Assembly (NCBI RefSeq): GCF_004342025.1
Contig: NZ_SLWN01000002.1
Coordinates: forward strand, 496,001-560,000
From: Kribbella steppae
GTDB taxonomy: Bacteria; Actinomycetota; Actinomycetes; Propionibacteriales; Kribbellaceae
DNA: 64,000 nucleotides
Reading direction: 5' to 3'
The notes under the pieces are model-generated. The model was not told where the DNA came from and did not search any database. It saw only the letters and a program-made list of their open reading frames with translations. Of the stretch, positions 8,565 through 17,530 are shown piece by piece. Each line of letters begins with the position of its first letter. Within the stretch, counting starts at the first letter, position 1. The translations under genes were made by a program, and so were the position numbers.

Positions 8565-8668
8565 CGCGTCTCTTCAGATGTCCGGCACAGCAGCGTGAGG
8601 CCTGAGCTGTGAGGGCTCCTTCGGGGGAGCGACCGGGGTACATCCGCCTGATCTGCAAGGGAGCAATC

Positions 8669-9436
8669 ATGTCCCGTAGGTTCGCTGCGTTCGTCGCGAC
8701 CGGTACGGCGCTGGCCATGCTCGTCATCGGCTCGCTGATCGCCATCGCGCTGGGAAGGTCGCACCCGCCCAAGCCCGCTGTCGCGTCCACGTCCACGTCG
8801 GTCACGCCGTCGGCGACCCCGACGACAACACCGACCCTCAACGCGCCGACCTCACCGCTGCGGCCGGCTCCGAACCCGACCGCTGCGCTTGCCACGGGCA
8901 ACAAGAAGGTGCTGTTCCTCAGCTTCGACGACGGTCCGGACCCGGTCTGGACGCCGAAGATCCTGCAGGTGCTCGCCAAGCACGGCGCCCACGCGACCTT
9001 CTTCGAGCTGGGCAGCATGGAGGCTGCCCACCCCGGTCTACGTGAACAAGTGCTTGCCGCCGGCAACACGATCGGCAGCCACTCGATCACCCATCCGCAG
9101 CTGACCGCGGTGTCCGCCGTCAAGCGGCACCACGAGATCTTCGACGGACCCCGGTCGACCTGTTTCCGGCCGCCGTACGGCGCCACGAATCCGAAGGTCC
9201 GCGCCGACATCGAAGCGGCCGGTATGGTGCAGGTCCTCTGGGACGTCGATCCGCGCGACTGGGCCCGGCCCGGCACGCAGGCGATCGTTCAGAACATCCT
9301 GACCCACGCTCACCGGCACAACATCATCCTGCTGCACGACGGCGGCGGGGATCGCTCGCAGACGGTCGCCGCTCTGGACAAGGTGCTCCCCCTTCTGAAG
9401 GCGCAGGGCTACTCGTTCCCCGCGATGGACTGCTGA
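8669..9436 (+). CDS. secreted polysaccharide deacetylase (CE4, NodB homology)
   Basis: 255 residues from ATG 8669 with AAGGGAG upstream. One N-terminal membrane segment (7-28) is followed by a Thr/Pro/Ser-rich linker (about 40-75) and a NodB domain. CE4 motifs: FDDGPD (86-91, catalytic base and metal Asp), HSITH (138-142, metal His pair), RPPYG (167-171), DVDPRDW (192-198) and LLHDGGGD near 320 codons' end of the domain. It is anchored outside the membrane and probably deacetylates peptidoglycan or another N-acetylated glycan. M. tuberculosis Rv1096 is a comparable protein in a similar gene set. Confidence 0.92.
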   Translation: MSRRFAAFVATGTALAMLVIGSLIAIALGRSHPPKPAVASTSTSVTPSATPTTTPTLNAPTSPLRPAPNPTAALATGNKKVLFLSFDDGPDPVWTPKILQVLAKHGAHATFFELGSMEAAHPGLREQVLAAGNTIGSHSITHPQLTAVSAVKRHHEIFDGPRSTCFRPPYGATNPKVRADIEAAGMVQVLWDVDPRDWARPGTQAIVQNILTHAHRHNIILLHDGGGDRSQTVAALDKVLPLLKAQGYSFPAMDC

Positions 9437-9559
9437 CTTCGAGTCTTCATCGATGCGACGGAACAGACACGGCACTCTTCGAGCACTTTTCCGGCATTCT
9501 CCCGGCACTCCGCGGCGAATCAGCAGAAACTGTCGGTGGCCTTCGGCACTATCTGTCAC

Positions 9560-10729
9560 ATGACCGGTACGACGGTGTTGTTGCTGCTCCTGTTCCTCGT
9601 GGTGGGGTTGCTCCTCGGGGCTGTGTTCGGTGTGCTCTACGTGCGCGGGAGGGATGGCGCCCAGCTCGCCCGGGTGACGGCTGAGCGGGATGCGGCCGAG
9701 GATCGGGTCGTCGAGCTGACGCAGGAGCGGACCGCCGTCGGGCAACAGATGTCGGGGCAGGCGGTGGTGAAGGAGGCGCTGGATCGCCTGCACGCGCAGC
9801 TGAACCAGTTGGAGCAGGGGCGCGCGGCATGGCAGAGCCAGCTGCATCAACAGGTCAACGAAGTGCGGATGAGCGGCGAGGCACTGCGGCGAGAGACGGC
9901 TTCGTTGTCGACTGCCTTGCGGAAGCCGCAAGTGCGAGGGCGCTGGGGTGAGCTGCATCTGCGCCGTACCGTCGAGCTGGCCGGCATGGTCGCGCATTGC
10001 GACTTCACTGAGCAGACAACGACCGTGGGCGAGGACGGCCTGCTGCGGCCGGATCTGGTGGTGAGACTTGCCGAGGGCAAGAATCTCGTCGTCGACTCGA
10101 AGGTCCCGCTGTCTGCGTTCCTGGAAGCAGCCGAGTCGGACGACGCCGACTTCCGTGAGGACCGGTTGAGTGCCCACGCGCGGCACCTGCGGACCCACGT
10201 GGATCAGCTGGCGGCGAAGGCTTACTGGACCCGGCTCTCGCCGTCACCTGAGTTCGTCATCCTGTTCGTTCCTGGGGAGTCGTTCTTGTCAGCGGCGCTC
10301 GACGTCGAGCCGTCCTTGCTCGAATACGCCGCCGAACGCCGAGTGATCCTGGCGACGCCGACCACGCTCATCGCCACCCTGCGCGCGGCGGCGTACGCGT
10401 GGAACCAGTCCGCCCTGACCGAGTCCGCGCAGCAGGTGTTCGAGCTGGGTCGCGAACTGTACGAACGCCTCAGCACCATGGGCGACCACCTGAACCGGGT
10501 CGGCCGTTCGCTGACCTCCGCCGTCGAGGCGTACAACGGCACGGTCGGGTCGTTCGAGCGGCGGGTGTTCATCACCGCCCGCAAACTCCGCGACCTCCAC
10601 GTCACCGAGGCGGAGTTGACCGCGATGGAGTCGATCGAAGCCTCCGTCCGCCCGCTCACCGCCCCGGAATTCATAGCCCTCGAGGACCCCCACCCAACCC
10701 GCAAGTGGCCGCCGCCCCAAGCCGGCTGA
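9560..10729 (+). CDS. rmuC: RmuC-family DNA recombination protein
   Basis: 389 residues: an N-terminal membrane helix (LLLLLFLVVGLLLGAVFGVLYV), a coiled coil (about 30-110) and the RmuC nuclease-like core. Core signatures are GRWGELHLRRTVELAGM, DLVVRLAEGKNLVVDSKVPL, EFVILFVPGESFL and ILATPTTLIATLRAAAYAW. In E. coli RmuC limits recombination at inverted repeats. ATG 9560 lacks a clear ribosome binding site, and the frame is open upstream to 9536. Confidence 0.92.
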   Translation: MTGTTVLLLLLFLVVGLLLGAVFGVLYVRGRDGAQLARVTAERDAAEDRVVELTQERTAVGQQMSGQAVVKEALDRLHAQLNQLEQGRAAWQSQLHQQVNEVRMSGEALRRETASLSTALRKPQVRGRWGELHLRRTVELAGMVAHCDFTEQTTTVGEDGLLRPDLVVRLAEGKNLVVDSKVPLSAFLEAAESDDADFREDRLSAHARHLRTHVDQLAAKAYWTRLSPSPEFVILFVPGESFLSAALDVEPSLLEYAAERRVILATPTTLIATLRAAAYAWNQSALTESAQQVFELGRELYERLSTMGDHLNRVGRSLTSAVEAYNGTVGSFERRVFITARKLRDLHVTEAELTAMESIEASVRPLTAPEFIALEDPHPTRKWPPPQAG

Positions 10730-10731
10730 CC

Positions 10732-10835
10732 CCGCCGCAAGCACGAGTCCACTGGGGTGCGGCGGCTGACCCCGGCCCGGCCAGGCGCAAGCACAGCCGT
10801 CACCTTGGGTCCTGCGCCTGTCGGAAAGCCGACAG
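10732..10835 (+). terminator. two hairpins after rmuC
   Basis: CCGCCGC (10732-10738) pairs with GCGGCGG (10759-10765), and CTGTCGG (10818-10824) pairs with CCGACAG (10829-10835) around AAAG. The words GGCTGACCCCG and CGCAAGCAC each occur twice in this stretch. These probably terminate rmuC. The 297 bp between rmuC and the glucanase gene hold no other gene. Confidence 0.45.
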
Positions 10836-10845
10836 GGGTGGGGTG

Positions 10846-10888
10846 TTGACAGGCGTTGGTTGGTTCGCGAACGATGAGAGCGCTCTCA
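10846..10888 (+). promoter_or_regulatory. promoter with LacI-family (CebR-like) operator before GH64
   Basis: TTGACA (10846-10851) is followed after 18 bp by AACGAT (10870-10875). A perfect 14-bp palindrome, TGAGAGCGCTCTCA (10875-10888), lies at the expected transcription start. It differs by one symmetric base pair from TGGGAGCGCTCCCA, the Streptomyces CebR operator. LacI-family sugar-responsive repression of the beta-glucanase gene is inferred; no LacI gene lies in this window. Confidence 0.65.
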
Positions 10889-11026
10889 CCTGGTCGTTCG
10901 ATGATCCACCGTCCCTCGTCGTTCGGACCTGAGCGCCGGTTCGCGGGGCTGGTGTGCCCCGGTAACGCAGCGGCTCGGCCGTGCCGGCGCCTCGCCTTCT
11001 CGTACGGGACAACCTGAGGAGGAACT

Positions 11027-12217
11027 GTGCGCATCAAGCATCACCTGCTGGCGATCGCCGTGGCCGCGGCGAGTATCGCCGGCGTACTGACGGCAACCAA
11101 CGACAGTCCGGCGGCGGCCGTCCCGGCAACCATTCCACTGCAGATCACCAACAACTCGGGCCGCGGGGACCCGGTGTACATCTACAACCTGGGGACCAAC
11201 CTGGCCACCGGGCAACAGGGCTGGGCCGATGCCGCAGGCAACTTCCATGCCTGGCCGGCCGGGGGCAATCCGCCGACTCCCGCGCCGGACGCGTCGATCG
11301 CCGGCCCGGCCAACGGGCAGTCGCTCACCATCCGGATGCCGAAGTTCTCCGGCCGGGTGTACTTCTCGTACGGCGAGAAGCTCGTCTTCAAACTCACCAC
11401 CGGCGGACTGGCGCAACCCGCCGTACAGAACCCGAGCGATCCGAACCGCAACATCGTGTTCAACTGGTCCGAGTACACGCTCAACGACTCGGGACTGTGG
11501 ATCAACAGCACCCAGGTCGACATGTTCTCAGCGCCGTACGCCGTCGGGGTGCAGCTCGCCGACGGGTCGACCAAGACCACCGGCCACCTGAAGCCCGGCG
11601 GGTACAACGGGTTCTTCGACGCACTCCGCGGACAGCCCGGCGGCTGGGCAAACCTGATCCAGACGGCGCCGAACGGGTCCGTACTGCGGGCGCTCTCACC
11701 CCTGTACGGCGTTGAGACCGGCGCGCTACCGGCGAACGCGATGGACGACTACGTGAACCGGGTTTGGGCCAAGTACAGCTCGGAGACGCTGACGGTCACA
11801 CCGTTCACGGACCAGCCGAGCATCAAGTACTTCGGCCGCGTCTCCGGCGATGTCATGAACTTCACCAACAGCTCGGGCGTGGTCGTCACATCGTTCCAGA
11901 AGCCTGACTCGGTCAGCATCTTCGGCTGCTTCAAGTTGCTCGACGCACCGAACGACCAGGTCCGCGGCCCGATCTCGCGCACTCTCTGCGCCGGCTACAA
12001 CCGCTCCACTCTGCTGGTGAACCCGAACCAGCCCGACCCCAACAACGCCGGCTTCTACCTCGACACCGTCACCAACCACTACGCACGCAAGATCCACGCC
12101 CAGATGGCCGACGGCAAGGCCTACGCGTTCGCCTTCGACGACGTCGGCGCGCACGAGTCCCTCGTCCACGACGGCAACCCCCAGCAGGCGTACCTGACCC
12201 TCGACCCCTTCAACTGA
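11027..12217 (+). CDS. secreted GH64 endo-beta-1,3-glucanase
   Basis: 396 residues from GTG 11027 with GAGGAGG. A signal peptide covers about 1-31. The mature protein matches GH64 (laminaripentaose-producing beta-1,3-glucanases): ITNNSGRGDPVYIYN at the start, and EYTL ... STQVDMFSAPYAVGV containing Glu149 and Asp165, which keep the 16-residue spacing of the catalytic pair Glu154/Asp170 known in the Streptomyces matensis enzyme. It should hydrolyse laminarin or fungal cell-wall glucan outside the cell. No separate carbohydrate-binding module is seen. An operator palindrome upstream suggests sugar-controlled expression. Confidence 0.93.
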   Translation: MRIKHHLLAIAVAAASIAGVLTATNDSPAAAVPATIPLQITNNSGRGDPVYIYNLGTNLATGQQGWADAAGNFHAWPAGGNPPTPAPDASIAGPANGQSLTIRMPKFSGRVYFSYGEKLVFKLTTGGLAQPAVQNPSDPNRNIVFNWSEYTLNDSGLWINSTQVDMFSAPYAVGVQLADGSTKTTGHLKPGGYNGFFDALRGQPGGWANLIQTAPNGSVLRALSPLYGVETGALPANAMDDYVNRVWAKYSSETLTVTPFTDQPSIKYFGRVSGDVMNFTNSSGVVVTSFQKPDSVSIFGCFKLLDAPNDQVRGPISRTLCAGYNRSTLLVNPNQPDPNNAGFYLDTVTNHYARKIHAQMADGKAYAFAFDDVGAHESLVHDGNPQQAYLTLDPFN

Positions 12218-12232
12218 CCCCAGTCCGCCCCG

Positions 12233-12275
12233 GTCCACCGCACCCACAGCGCACCGAGCTGCGGGTGCGGTGGAC
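12233..12275 (+). terminator. strong hairpin terminator after GH64
   Basis: GTCCACCGCACCC (12233-12245) and GGGTGCGGTGGAC (12263-12275) form a perfect 13-bp stem around a 17-nt loop, 15 bp after the GH64 stop. Confidence 0.8.
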
Positions 12276-12339
12276 TGCTGTGCGGGCGAGTGGTCCCGAG
12301 ACCTTGACGCACGCCTTGGTTAGTGGCAGCTTACCGTTC

Positions 12340-12681
12340 GTGGGGACTTACGGATTGCTCGAGGTGGCCGGACCCGTGCTGGATGCGCTGGGGGATCCGA
12401 CCCGACGGGCGATTCTGGAGACACTGCGGCGGGGCGGGCCGAGTTCGGTCGGTGGACTGGCCGAGCGGATCCCGGTCAGCCGGCCGGCGATCTCGCAACA
12501 CCTGAAGGTGCTCGGGGCGGTGGGCCTGGTGGATCACGAGTCACGCGGCACGCGGAACATCTACCGCGTCGACCGCACCGGCCTCGACGAACTGCGGGCC
12601 TGGCTGGACCGGTTCTGGGACGACGCCCTCGAGGCGTACGCCGACCACATCCGCCGCACCGAGTCCGGCGGCGAGCAATAG
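12340..12681 (+). CDS. ArsR-family repressor
   Basis: About 113 residues. LDALGDPTRRAILETLRRGG, then VGGLAERIPVSRPAISQHLKVLGAVGLVDHESRGTRNIY, is the winged helix-turn-helix of ArsR regulators; the metal-binding CxC is absent, so it is not a classical metal sensor. The start is unsure: GTG 12340 or GTG 12364, neither with a clear ribosome binding site. An SRPBCC gene follows 18 bp after the stop. This ArsR plus SRPBCC/AHSA1 pairing is widespread and they are probably co-transcribed. Ligand unknown. Confidence 0.87.
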   Translation: MGTYGLLEVAGPVLDALGDPTRRAILETLRRGGPSSVGGLAERIPVSRPAISQHLKVLGAVGLVDHESRGTRNIYRVDRTGLDELRAWLDRFWDDALEAYADHIRRTESGGEQ

Positions 12682-12699
12682 TTGGGAGGAGGAACGGGG

Positions 12700-13149
12700 A
12701 TGAGCGTGGATCAAGGGTTGGCGCCGTTGGTGAAGAAGGTCATGGTCCCGGTGGGGCCCGAGCGGGCCTTCGAGGTGTTCACCGCGGAGATGTCTGCGTG
12801 GTGGCCGATGGCAACACATTCGGTCGCCCAGGAGAAGGCGCGTGAGGTGCGGCTCGAGGGCGCCGTGGGTGGGCGGATCGTTGAGTACGACGACGACGGA
12901 GAGGTTGGGTCGTGGGGGACGGTCTCGGACTGGGATCCGCCGAAGTCAGTCAGCTTCACCTGGCATCCGGGGACTGATCCGCTGCAGGCAGGCCACGTGA
13001 CGGTGACGTTCACCGCAGTGGACGAGGGGACCGAGGTCGAACTGGTCCACACCGGGTGGGAACGGCGGCCGGACGGCGTTCGAGCCCGCGCCGGTTACGA
13101 CACCGGCTGGGACTACGTCCTCGGCGCGTACGTGGCGGGCGTGGAGTAG
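12700..13149 (+). CDS. SRPBCC (AHSA1-like) domain protein
   Basis: 149 residues from ATG 12700, chosen because GGAGGAGGAA lies just upstream; an in-frame TTG at 12682 abuts the previous stop. PVGPERAFEVFTAEMSAWWP and GSWGTVSDWDPPKSVSFTWHPG are typical of the AHSA1/START-like beta-grip fold with a hydrophobic ligand cavity, ending GWDYVLGAYV. It is paired with the ArsR gene. Probably binds or acts on a small hydrophobic molecule; nothing more can be said. Confidence 0.85.
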   Translation: MSVDQGLAPLVKKVMVPVGPERAFEVFTAEMSAWWPMATHSVAQEKAREVRLEGAVGGRIVEYDDDGEVGSWGTVSDWDPPKSVSFTWHPGTDPLQAGHVTVTFTAVDEGTEVELVHTGWERRPDGVRARAGYDTGWDYVLGAYVAGVE

Positions 13150-13245
13150 CGCGGGTCCACGGCGGGCGCTCACCAGAAGCGCGCTCGCCGTACCCGACAT
13201 GCCGATTGCTCGACGGCGGGTGGGTTTGCGGCTGATAGTGGGCGG

Positions 13246-14361
13246 ATGGTGAATGCTCCGGTCGATGCCCGTGGGTTGGAGGCTTCGCTGCGGCCGCATG
13301 GGGAGTCGGTGATGCTGCCGCAGGAGGCGTACACCGATCCCGCCGTACTCGCGTGGGAACGACGGCACTTCTTCGCCGGGAGCTGGAGCTGTCTCGGCCG
13401 GGTGGACGAGTTGGCGTCGGGTACGACGCATCGCGCGGTGAACGTGGGCGACATCGCGGTCGTCCTGACCTTCGGGGATCGGCCGCGTGCGTTCGCCAAC
13501 ACCTGCAGGCATCGCGGGCATGAGTTGTTGCAGTGTGACCAGGCGAGCGATCGTCGGTCCGTGGTCTGCCCGTATCACGGGTGGTCGTACGAGCTCGACG
13601 GTTCGGTGAAGGCGGCACCGCGGATGGGTGAGGCGTTCGACCCCACGCCGTACAAGCTGGTCGAACTGCCGGCCGAGGTCTGGCACGGGTGGCTGTTCGT
13701 GAACGCGACCGGTACGGCGGGACCGTTCGCCGAGCATCTTGGCGGGATCACCGAACTGGTTGCGCCGTACCAGCCGGAGACGCTGGTGCTGAAGGCGAGG
13801 CATCAGTATGACGTCGCGTCGAACTGGAAGACGGTGGTCGAGAACTACCACGAGTGCTACCACTGCCCGCTGATCCATCCCGAGCTGTGCAAGGTGTCGC
13901 CGCCGACCTCGGGTGACAACTGGAACCTGCCGGGCGCCTGGGTCGGCGGACTGATGGACCTGCGACCGGGTGTCGAGACGATGTCGCTCGATGGGCGGTC
14001 GGGTGGGGTGACGCTACCCGGGGTGGATCCGCGCCGGGTGAACTACCTCGGCCTGTTCCCGAACCTGCTGCTCTCGCTGCATCCGGACTACGTGATGACG
14101 CATCGCCTGGAGCCGCGCGCGCCGGGGGTGACGGCGATCGAGTGCTCGTGGTACTTCCCGGCCGAGGTGAGCGATCCGTCGTACGCCGTGGAGTTCTGGG
14201 ACGTGACCAATCGCGAGGACTGGGCGGCGTGCGAGTCGGTCCAGCGTGGGGCGGAGTCACCGCATTTCCGGCCCGGGCCGCTGGCACCGGCGGAGGACGC
14301 GGTCTACCAGTGGGTGACGATGATCGCGCGCGGATATCTGGGCAAGCCGCTCAGCAACTGA
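13246..14361 (+). CDS. Rieske non-heme iron oxygenase, alpha subunit
   Basis: 371 residues. The Rieske cluster ligands are CRHRG (Cys87, His89) and CPYHGW (Cys108, His111). The catalytic domain has ENYHECYHCPLIHPEL, with His206 and His211 as mononuclear-iron ligands and a late Asp in TNREDWA as probable third ligand. The ENYHECYHCP form is typical of the glycine-betaine/choline/carnitine-type monooxygenases rather than classical ring dioxygenases, so N-demethylation of a quaternary amine is plausible. No reductase gene is adjacent; electrons must come from elsewhere. Confidence 0.9.
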   Translation: MVNAPVDARGLEASLRPHGESVMLPQEAYTDPAVLAWERRHFFAGSWSCLGRVDELASGTTHRAVNVGDIAVVLTFGDRPRAFANTCRHRGHELLQCDQASDRRSVVCPYHGWSYELDGSVKAAPRMGEAFDPTPYKLVELPAEVWHGWLFVNATGTAGPFAEHLGGITELVAPYQPETLVLKARHQYDVASNWKTVVENYHECYHCPLIHPELCKVSPPTSGDNWNLPGAWVGGLMDLRPGVETMSLDGRSGGVTLPGVDPRRVNYLGLFPNLLLSLHPDYVMTHRLEPRAPGVTAIECSWYFPAEVSDPSYAVEFWDVTNREDWAACESVQRGAESPHFRPGPLAPAEDAVYQWVTMIARGYLGKPLSN

Positions 14362-14456
14362 GATCACCCGATCCCGGGCGTCAGCCGCGCTCGCGCCACT
14401 CCTGGCCGCCGTCGGCAGGCGGGGAGATTACAGTTCAGCGCCGGCAGATCGGGACT

Positions 14457-14482
14457 CAACCTTTTGCTCTCGTCCGGTCATC
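14457..14482 (+). promoter_or_regulatory. ECF-type promoter before the sigma factor gene
   Basis: CAACC (14457-14461) and GGTCATC (14476-14482) stand 14 bp apart, 36 bp before the sigma gene. An AAC-type -35 and a GTC-type -10 are typical of ECF promoters, so autoregulation is inferred. No second copy was noticed in the window. Confidence 0.4.
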
Positions 14483-14518
14483 ACAAGTCTGACCGAGATG
14501 GATGAGATGGGGGTTGGG

Positions 14519-15037
14519 ATGGATCCAGGACGCGACCACGAGTTCGCCGAGTTCGTGGACGGGCGGTTCACCGCACTGCAACGGTTCGGGTATCTGCTGA
14601 CCGGGGAATGGCATCTGGCCGAGGATCTGGTGCAGACCTCGCTGACCAAGGTGTGGTTCCACCGGAACTCGTTGCGTAGCGGCAACGCGCTGGAGAGTTA
14701 CACCCGGACGGTGATGGTGAACACCAGCACCCAGTGGTGGCGGCGGAAGTGGCGGGGTGAGACGCCGACCGAGCAACTGCCCGAGCCGCACGCCCGGGAG
14801 CAGTACGGCACCGTGGACGACCGCGACTTGTTGCTGCGGGCACTCGCCACACTCCCCCGGCGTACCCGGGCGACGCTGGTTCTGCGGTACTTCGAGGACC
14901 TGCCGGAGGCCGAGATCGCCCAGATCATGAACTGCTCGATCGGCACCGTGAAGTCCAACGTCTCCCGCGGGCTGGCCAGGCTCCGCGAACACGAACTGAT
15001 CACCGCAATCCCCGCCACGGTCCAGAAGGAGGGCTGA
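14519..15037 (+). CDS. SigE-family ECF RNA polymerase sigma factor
   Basis: 172 residues from ATG 14519 (GGGGG upstream; ATG 14498 would add 7 residues). Sigma region 2 reads LQRFGYLLTGEWHLAEDLVQTSLTKVW, with VMVNTSTQWWRRKWRGE, and region 4 reads ALATLPRRTRATLVLRYFEDLPEAEIAQIMNCSIGTVKSNVSRGLARLRE. This pattern marks the actinobacterial SigE-family ECF group. The next gene, 2 nt after the stop, is a single-pass membrane protein and the likely regulator. Confidence 0.92.
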   Translation: MDPGRDHEFAEFVDGRFTALQRFGYLLTGEWHLAEDLVQTSLTKVWFHRNSLRSGNALESYTRTVMVNTSTQWWRRKWRGETPTEQLPEPHAREQYGTVDDRDLLLRALATLPRRTRATLVLRYFEDLPEAEIAQIMNCSIGTVKSNVSRGLARLREHELITAIPATVQKEG

Positions 15038-15039
15038 CC

Positions 15040-15837
15040 ATGACCGACGATCTCAAGCACCAGTTCGAGCAACTTGTCGCCGATCCGCCACCGCCGAGCG
15101 GGGTCCCGAGTGAGGCCGTGTTCGCCAGGGTTCGTTCGGTACGGCGCCGTCGTACCGCCGGTGTGGTGACCTTGGCCGCGGCCGCGGTGGTTGCCGTCGC
15201 CGTTGCCGCCGGCAACCTCACCGACATCAACAGCAGCCCGCCGGTGACCGGCACGCCGGGCGCACCGACAACGGTCGTCACTGGACCGCCGACCGCCAGC
15301 CCGACAACGCCGGCTTCCCCGACCACGACGCCGGACACCAAGACCGGGAGCACCCCGGCGACAACGGCGGGTCCCACCGTTGGGTCGAGCCCGGGCAAGG
15401 GGACGACCACGGGCGCGGGGACGACGACCGGCACCGGGACCACGACGACCCCGCCGGCGCAGCCGCCGATCGATGTCGACGTCAAGCTGACGCCGTCCAT
15501 CAACGGACGGACCGTCACCATGGACGTCACGGTCTCGGGCACCGTGCTCAGGCCGACGACTTCGGAAGGAACGGCCCTGCCCGCCGATACCTCGTTCCTC
15601 AACCTGTCCGGCGGCACGAACTACACCTGGGGCGACGGCAAGGATCCAGGCGGTTCGGACGGCGGTGCGGTGACGTGTGAGTACTCGAAGAAGCGGACCA
15701 CCGGCCGCGAGACCTACCCGATCGATTCACACACCTACACGAAGCCGGGCACGTACACCTTCCACTACACGGTGGAGTACTGCGGCACCGACGGACCGTT
15801 CGAGACCACCAAGACCATCAAGCTGGTGATCAAATAG
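15040..15837 (+). CDS. single-pass membrane protein, probable sigma-regulatory partner
   Basis: 265 residues from ATG 15040 with GAAGGAGGG. The cytoplasmic part is short (1-38, ending [11 protein letters not shown]) and is followed by a membrane helix (about 39-60). A Thr/Pro/Gly-rich stalk (60-145) and an extracellular PKD-like fold follow, seen in YTWGDGKD ... [19 protein letters not shown]. Its position after an ECF sigma gene suggests an anti-sigma or sensing role, but no canonical zinc anti-sigma HxxxCxxC is present. Its last 8 bp overlap ispH, which is convergent. Confidence 0.7.
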   Translation: MTDDLKHQFEQLVADPPPPSGVPSEAVFARVRSVRRRRTAGVVTLAAAAVVAVAVAAGNLTDINSSPPVTGTPGAPTTVVTGPPTASPTTPASPTTTPDTKTGSTPATTAGPTVGSSPGKGTTTGAGTTTGTGTTTTPPAQPPIDVDVKLTPSINGRTVTMDVTVSGTVLRPTTSEGTALPADTSFLNLSGGTNYTWGDGKDPGGSDGGAVTCEYSKKRTTGRETYPIDSHTYTKPGTYTFHYTVEYCGTDGPFETTKTIKLVIK

Positions 15838-16870
15838 TCCAGGCGTGATCCGAGGTGCCGGTGGTCGGCAGACCGGCCGCCTTGAGGTCACTGCGGAGCT
15901 CCCGGGGCAGGGCGAACGTCAGGCTCTCCTCGGCCGTGGTGACCTCTTGGACCTCGGCGTACCCGCGCTCGGCCAGCCAGCGCAGGACGTCGCGGACCAG
16001 CACCTCGGGCACACTCGCGCCGCTGCTGACGCCGACCGAGTCGACACCCTCCAGCCAGGCCTCGTCGATCTCGGCGGCGTAGTCGACCAGGTAGCCGGCC
16101 TTGGCGCCGTGCTCGACGGCGACCTCGACCAGGCGCACCGAGTTCGAGGAGTTGCGGGAGCCGACCACGATCATCAGGTCGGCCTCCGCGGCAAGCTTCT
16201 TGACCGCGGCCTGGCGGTTCTGGGTCGCGTAGCAGATGTCGTCGCTCGGCGGGTCCTGCAGGTTCGGGAACCGCTCCCGCAGCCGCCGTACCGTCTCCAT
16301 CGTCTCGTCGACCGACAGCGTGGTCTGGGACAGCCAGACCACCTTCTCCGGGTCACGGACCGTCACGTTCGGTACGTCGCTGGGGCCGTCGACGAGGTGG
16401 ACGTGATCCGGCGCCTCGCCGCTGGTCCCGATGACCTCCTCGTGGCCCTCGTGGCCGATCAGCAGGATGTCGTAGTCGGTGGCGGCGAACCGCTTGGCCT
16501 CGTGGTGGACCTTGGTGACCAGCGGGCAGGTCGCGTCGATCGTCTTCAGTTGCCGCGCGGCCGCCTCCTGGTGCACGACCGGGGCGACGCCGTGTGCGGA
16601 GAATATCACCGTCTCGCCCTCGGGCACCTCGTCGGTCTCGTCGACGAAGATCGCGCCGCGCGCCTGCAGGGTCTGCACGACGTGCTTGTTGTGCACGATC
16701 TCCTTGCGCACGTAGACCGGCGGCCCGTACAGGTCGAGCGCCTTCTCCACCGCCACGACCGCCCGATCCACGCCGGCGCAGTACCCGCGTGGGGCAGCGA
16801 GCAGCACCCGCTTGGTCCTCACCGCGGTCGTCGTACCAGGGTCTTCAGGCTGGGCAGTCACGTCCCCCAT
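15830..16870 (-). CDS. ispH: 4-hydroxy-3-methylbut-2-enyl diphosphate reductase
   Basis: 346 residues. The three [4Fe-4S] cysteines are in [12 protein letters not shown] (Cys31), [11 protein letters not shown] and [11 protein letters not shown]; the HNKHVV and SAHGVAP histidines and [10 protein letters not shown], which bind diphosphate, are present. IspH makes IPP and DMAPP in the last step of the MEP pathway. The N-terminal 18 residues before [13 protein letters not shown] are variable, so the true start could be a little later. Confidence 0.96.
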   Translation of the reverse strand: MGDVTAQPEDPGTTTAVRTKRVLLAAPRGYCAGVDRAVVAVEKALDLYGPPVYVRKEIVHNKHVVQTLQARGAIFVDETDEVPEGETVIFSAHGVAPVVHQEAAARQLKTIDATCPLVTKVHHEAKRFAATDYDILLIGHEGHEEVIGTSGEAPDHVHLVDGPSDVPNVTVRDPEKVVWLSQTTLSVDETMETVRRLRERFPNLQDPPSDDICYATQNRQAAVKKLAAEADLMIVVGSRNSSNSVRLVEVAVEHGAKAGYLVDYAAEIDEAWLEGVDSVGVSSGASVPEVLVRDVLRWLAERGYAEVQEVTTAEESLTFALPRELRSDLKAAGLPTTGTSDHAWTI

Positions 16871-16954
16871 GGTACGGGCCGGATTCAGGGCCGCCCGAAC
16901 CGCCCGGATTTGTGACCAGCATCACCACGACAGGTACGTTGCTGACCGCAACGA

Positions 16955-16983
16955 GGAGCCGTCCGCCCTGTCCGGACGGCTCC
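16955..16983 (-). terminator. hairpin terminator after the HAD gene
   Basis: GGAGCCGTCCG (16955-16965) pairs perfectly with CGGACGGCTCC (16973-16983) around 7 nt, 21 bp past the stop of the minus-strand HAD gene. Confidence 0.65.
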
Positions 16984-17004
16984 CCCGGGAGGTGTTCCAG
17001 TGCC

Positions 17005-17526
17005 TCAATCATGGGGGCGAAACGCCTTGTCCGCAAAGGAATTACGGCTCGCCCAGTCCCGGATCGCCGCGAAGTCCGCCGCGGTCAGCCCACGATCCGC
17101 CTCCACCCAATGCAGGAGGTGCGAACGGTGCGCCTTGGCGAGAGCGAAGCGGTCGTGCCGGTTCAGCTCGTCGTCCACCCAGACGAACGGACGGTCGCCG
17201 ACCCATTCCGCGACGTACGGCGTCTTCCATGACCCTCGTCGTACCCCTGCAATCGATTCCCGAGGCGGCCAAACGATCACCGGCAGCTCAGGCAGGCCGA
17301 GACGAGGCCCCAGCAGGCGATTGGCGCCATGCTCCCAACTCGTCGCCCAGACGAGGTCGAACACGTCCGCGAGCGCGTTGAGCTCCACGCCGTGCTGCTG
17401 GTTGAGCAAGACCACCCAGGTCTTGTCGCCCTCGACGATCTCGTGCCGCTCGTATCCGGCCGGGATCTCGCGCGCACGGTACGGATTCAGCGGACCGTCG
17501 AAGTCGAGCAGCAACAGAGGGCGCAC
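17005..17526 (-). CDS. HAD-superfamily hydrolase-like protein
   Basis: 173 residues. LLLLDFDGPLNP at the start is HAD motif I with the DxD nucleophile/acid pair. LVWATSWEHGAN (about 58-69) takes the place of motif II, and VWVDDELNRHDR is motif IV with its acidic pair. The small size and lack of a clear cap domain suggest a minimal HAD phosphatase of unknown substrate. It lies 4 nt after the DHFR-like gene and is probably in one operon with it. Confidence 0.8.
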   Translation of the reverse strand: MRPLLLLDFDGPLNPYRAREIPAGYERHEIVEGDKTWVVLLNQQHGVELNALADVFDLVWATSWEHGANRLLGPRLGLPELPVIVWPPRESIAGVRRGSWKTPYVAEWVGDRPFVWVDDELNRHDRFALAKAHRSHLLHWVEADRGLTAADFAAIRDWASRNSFADKAFRPHD

Positions 17527-17530
17527 GTGA

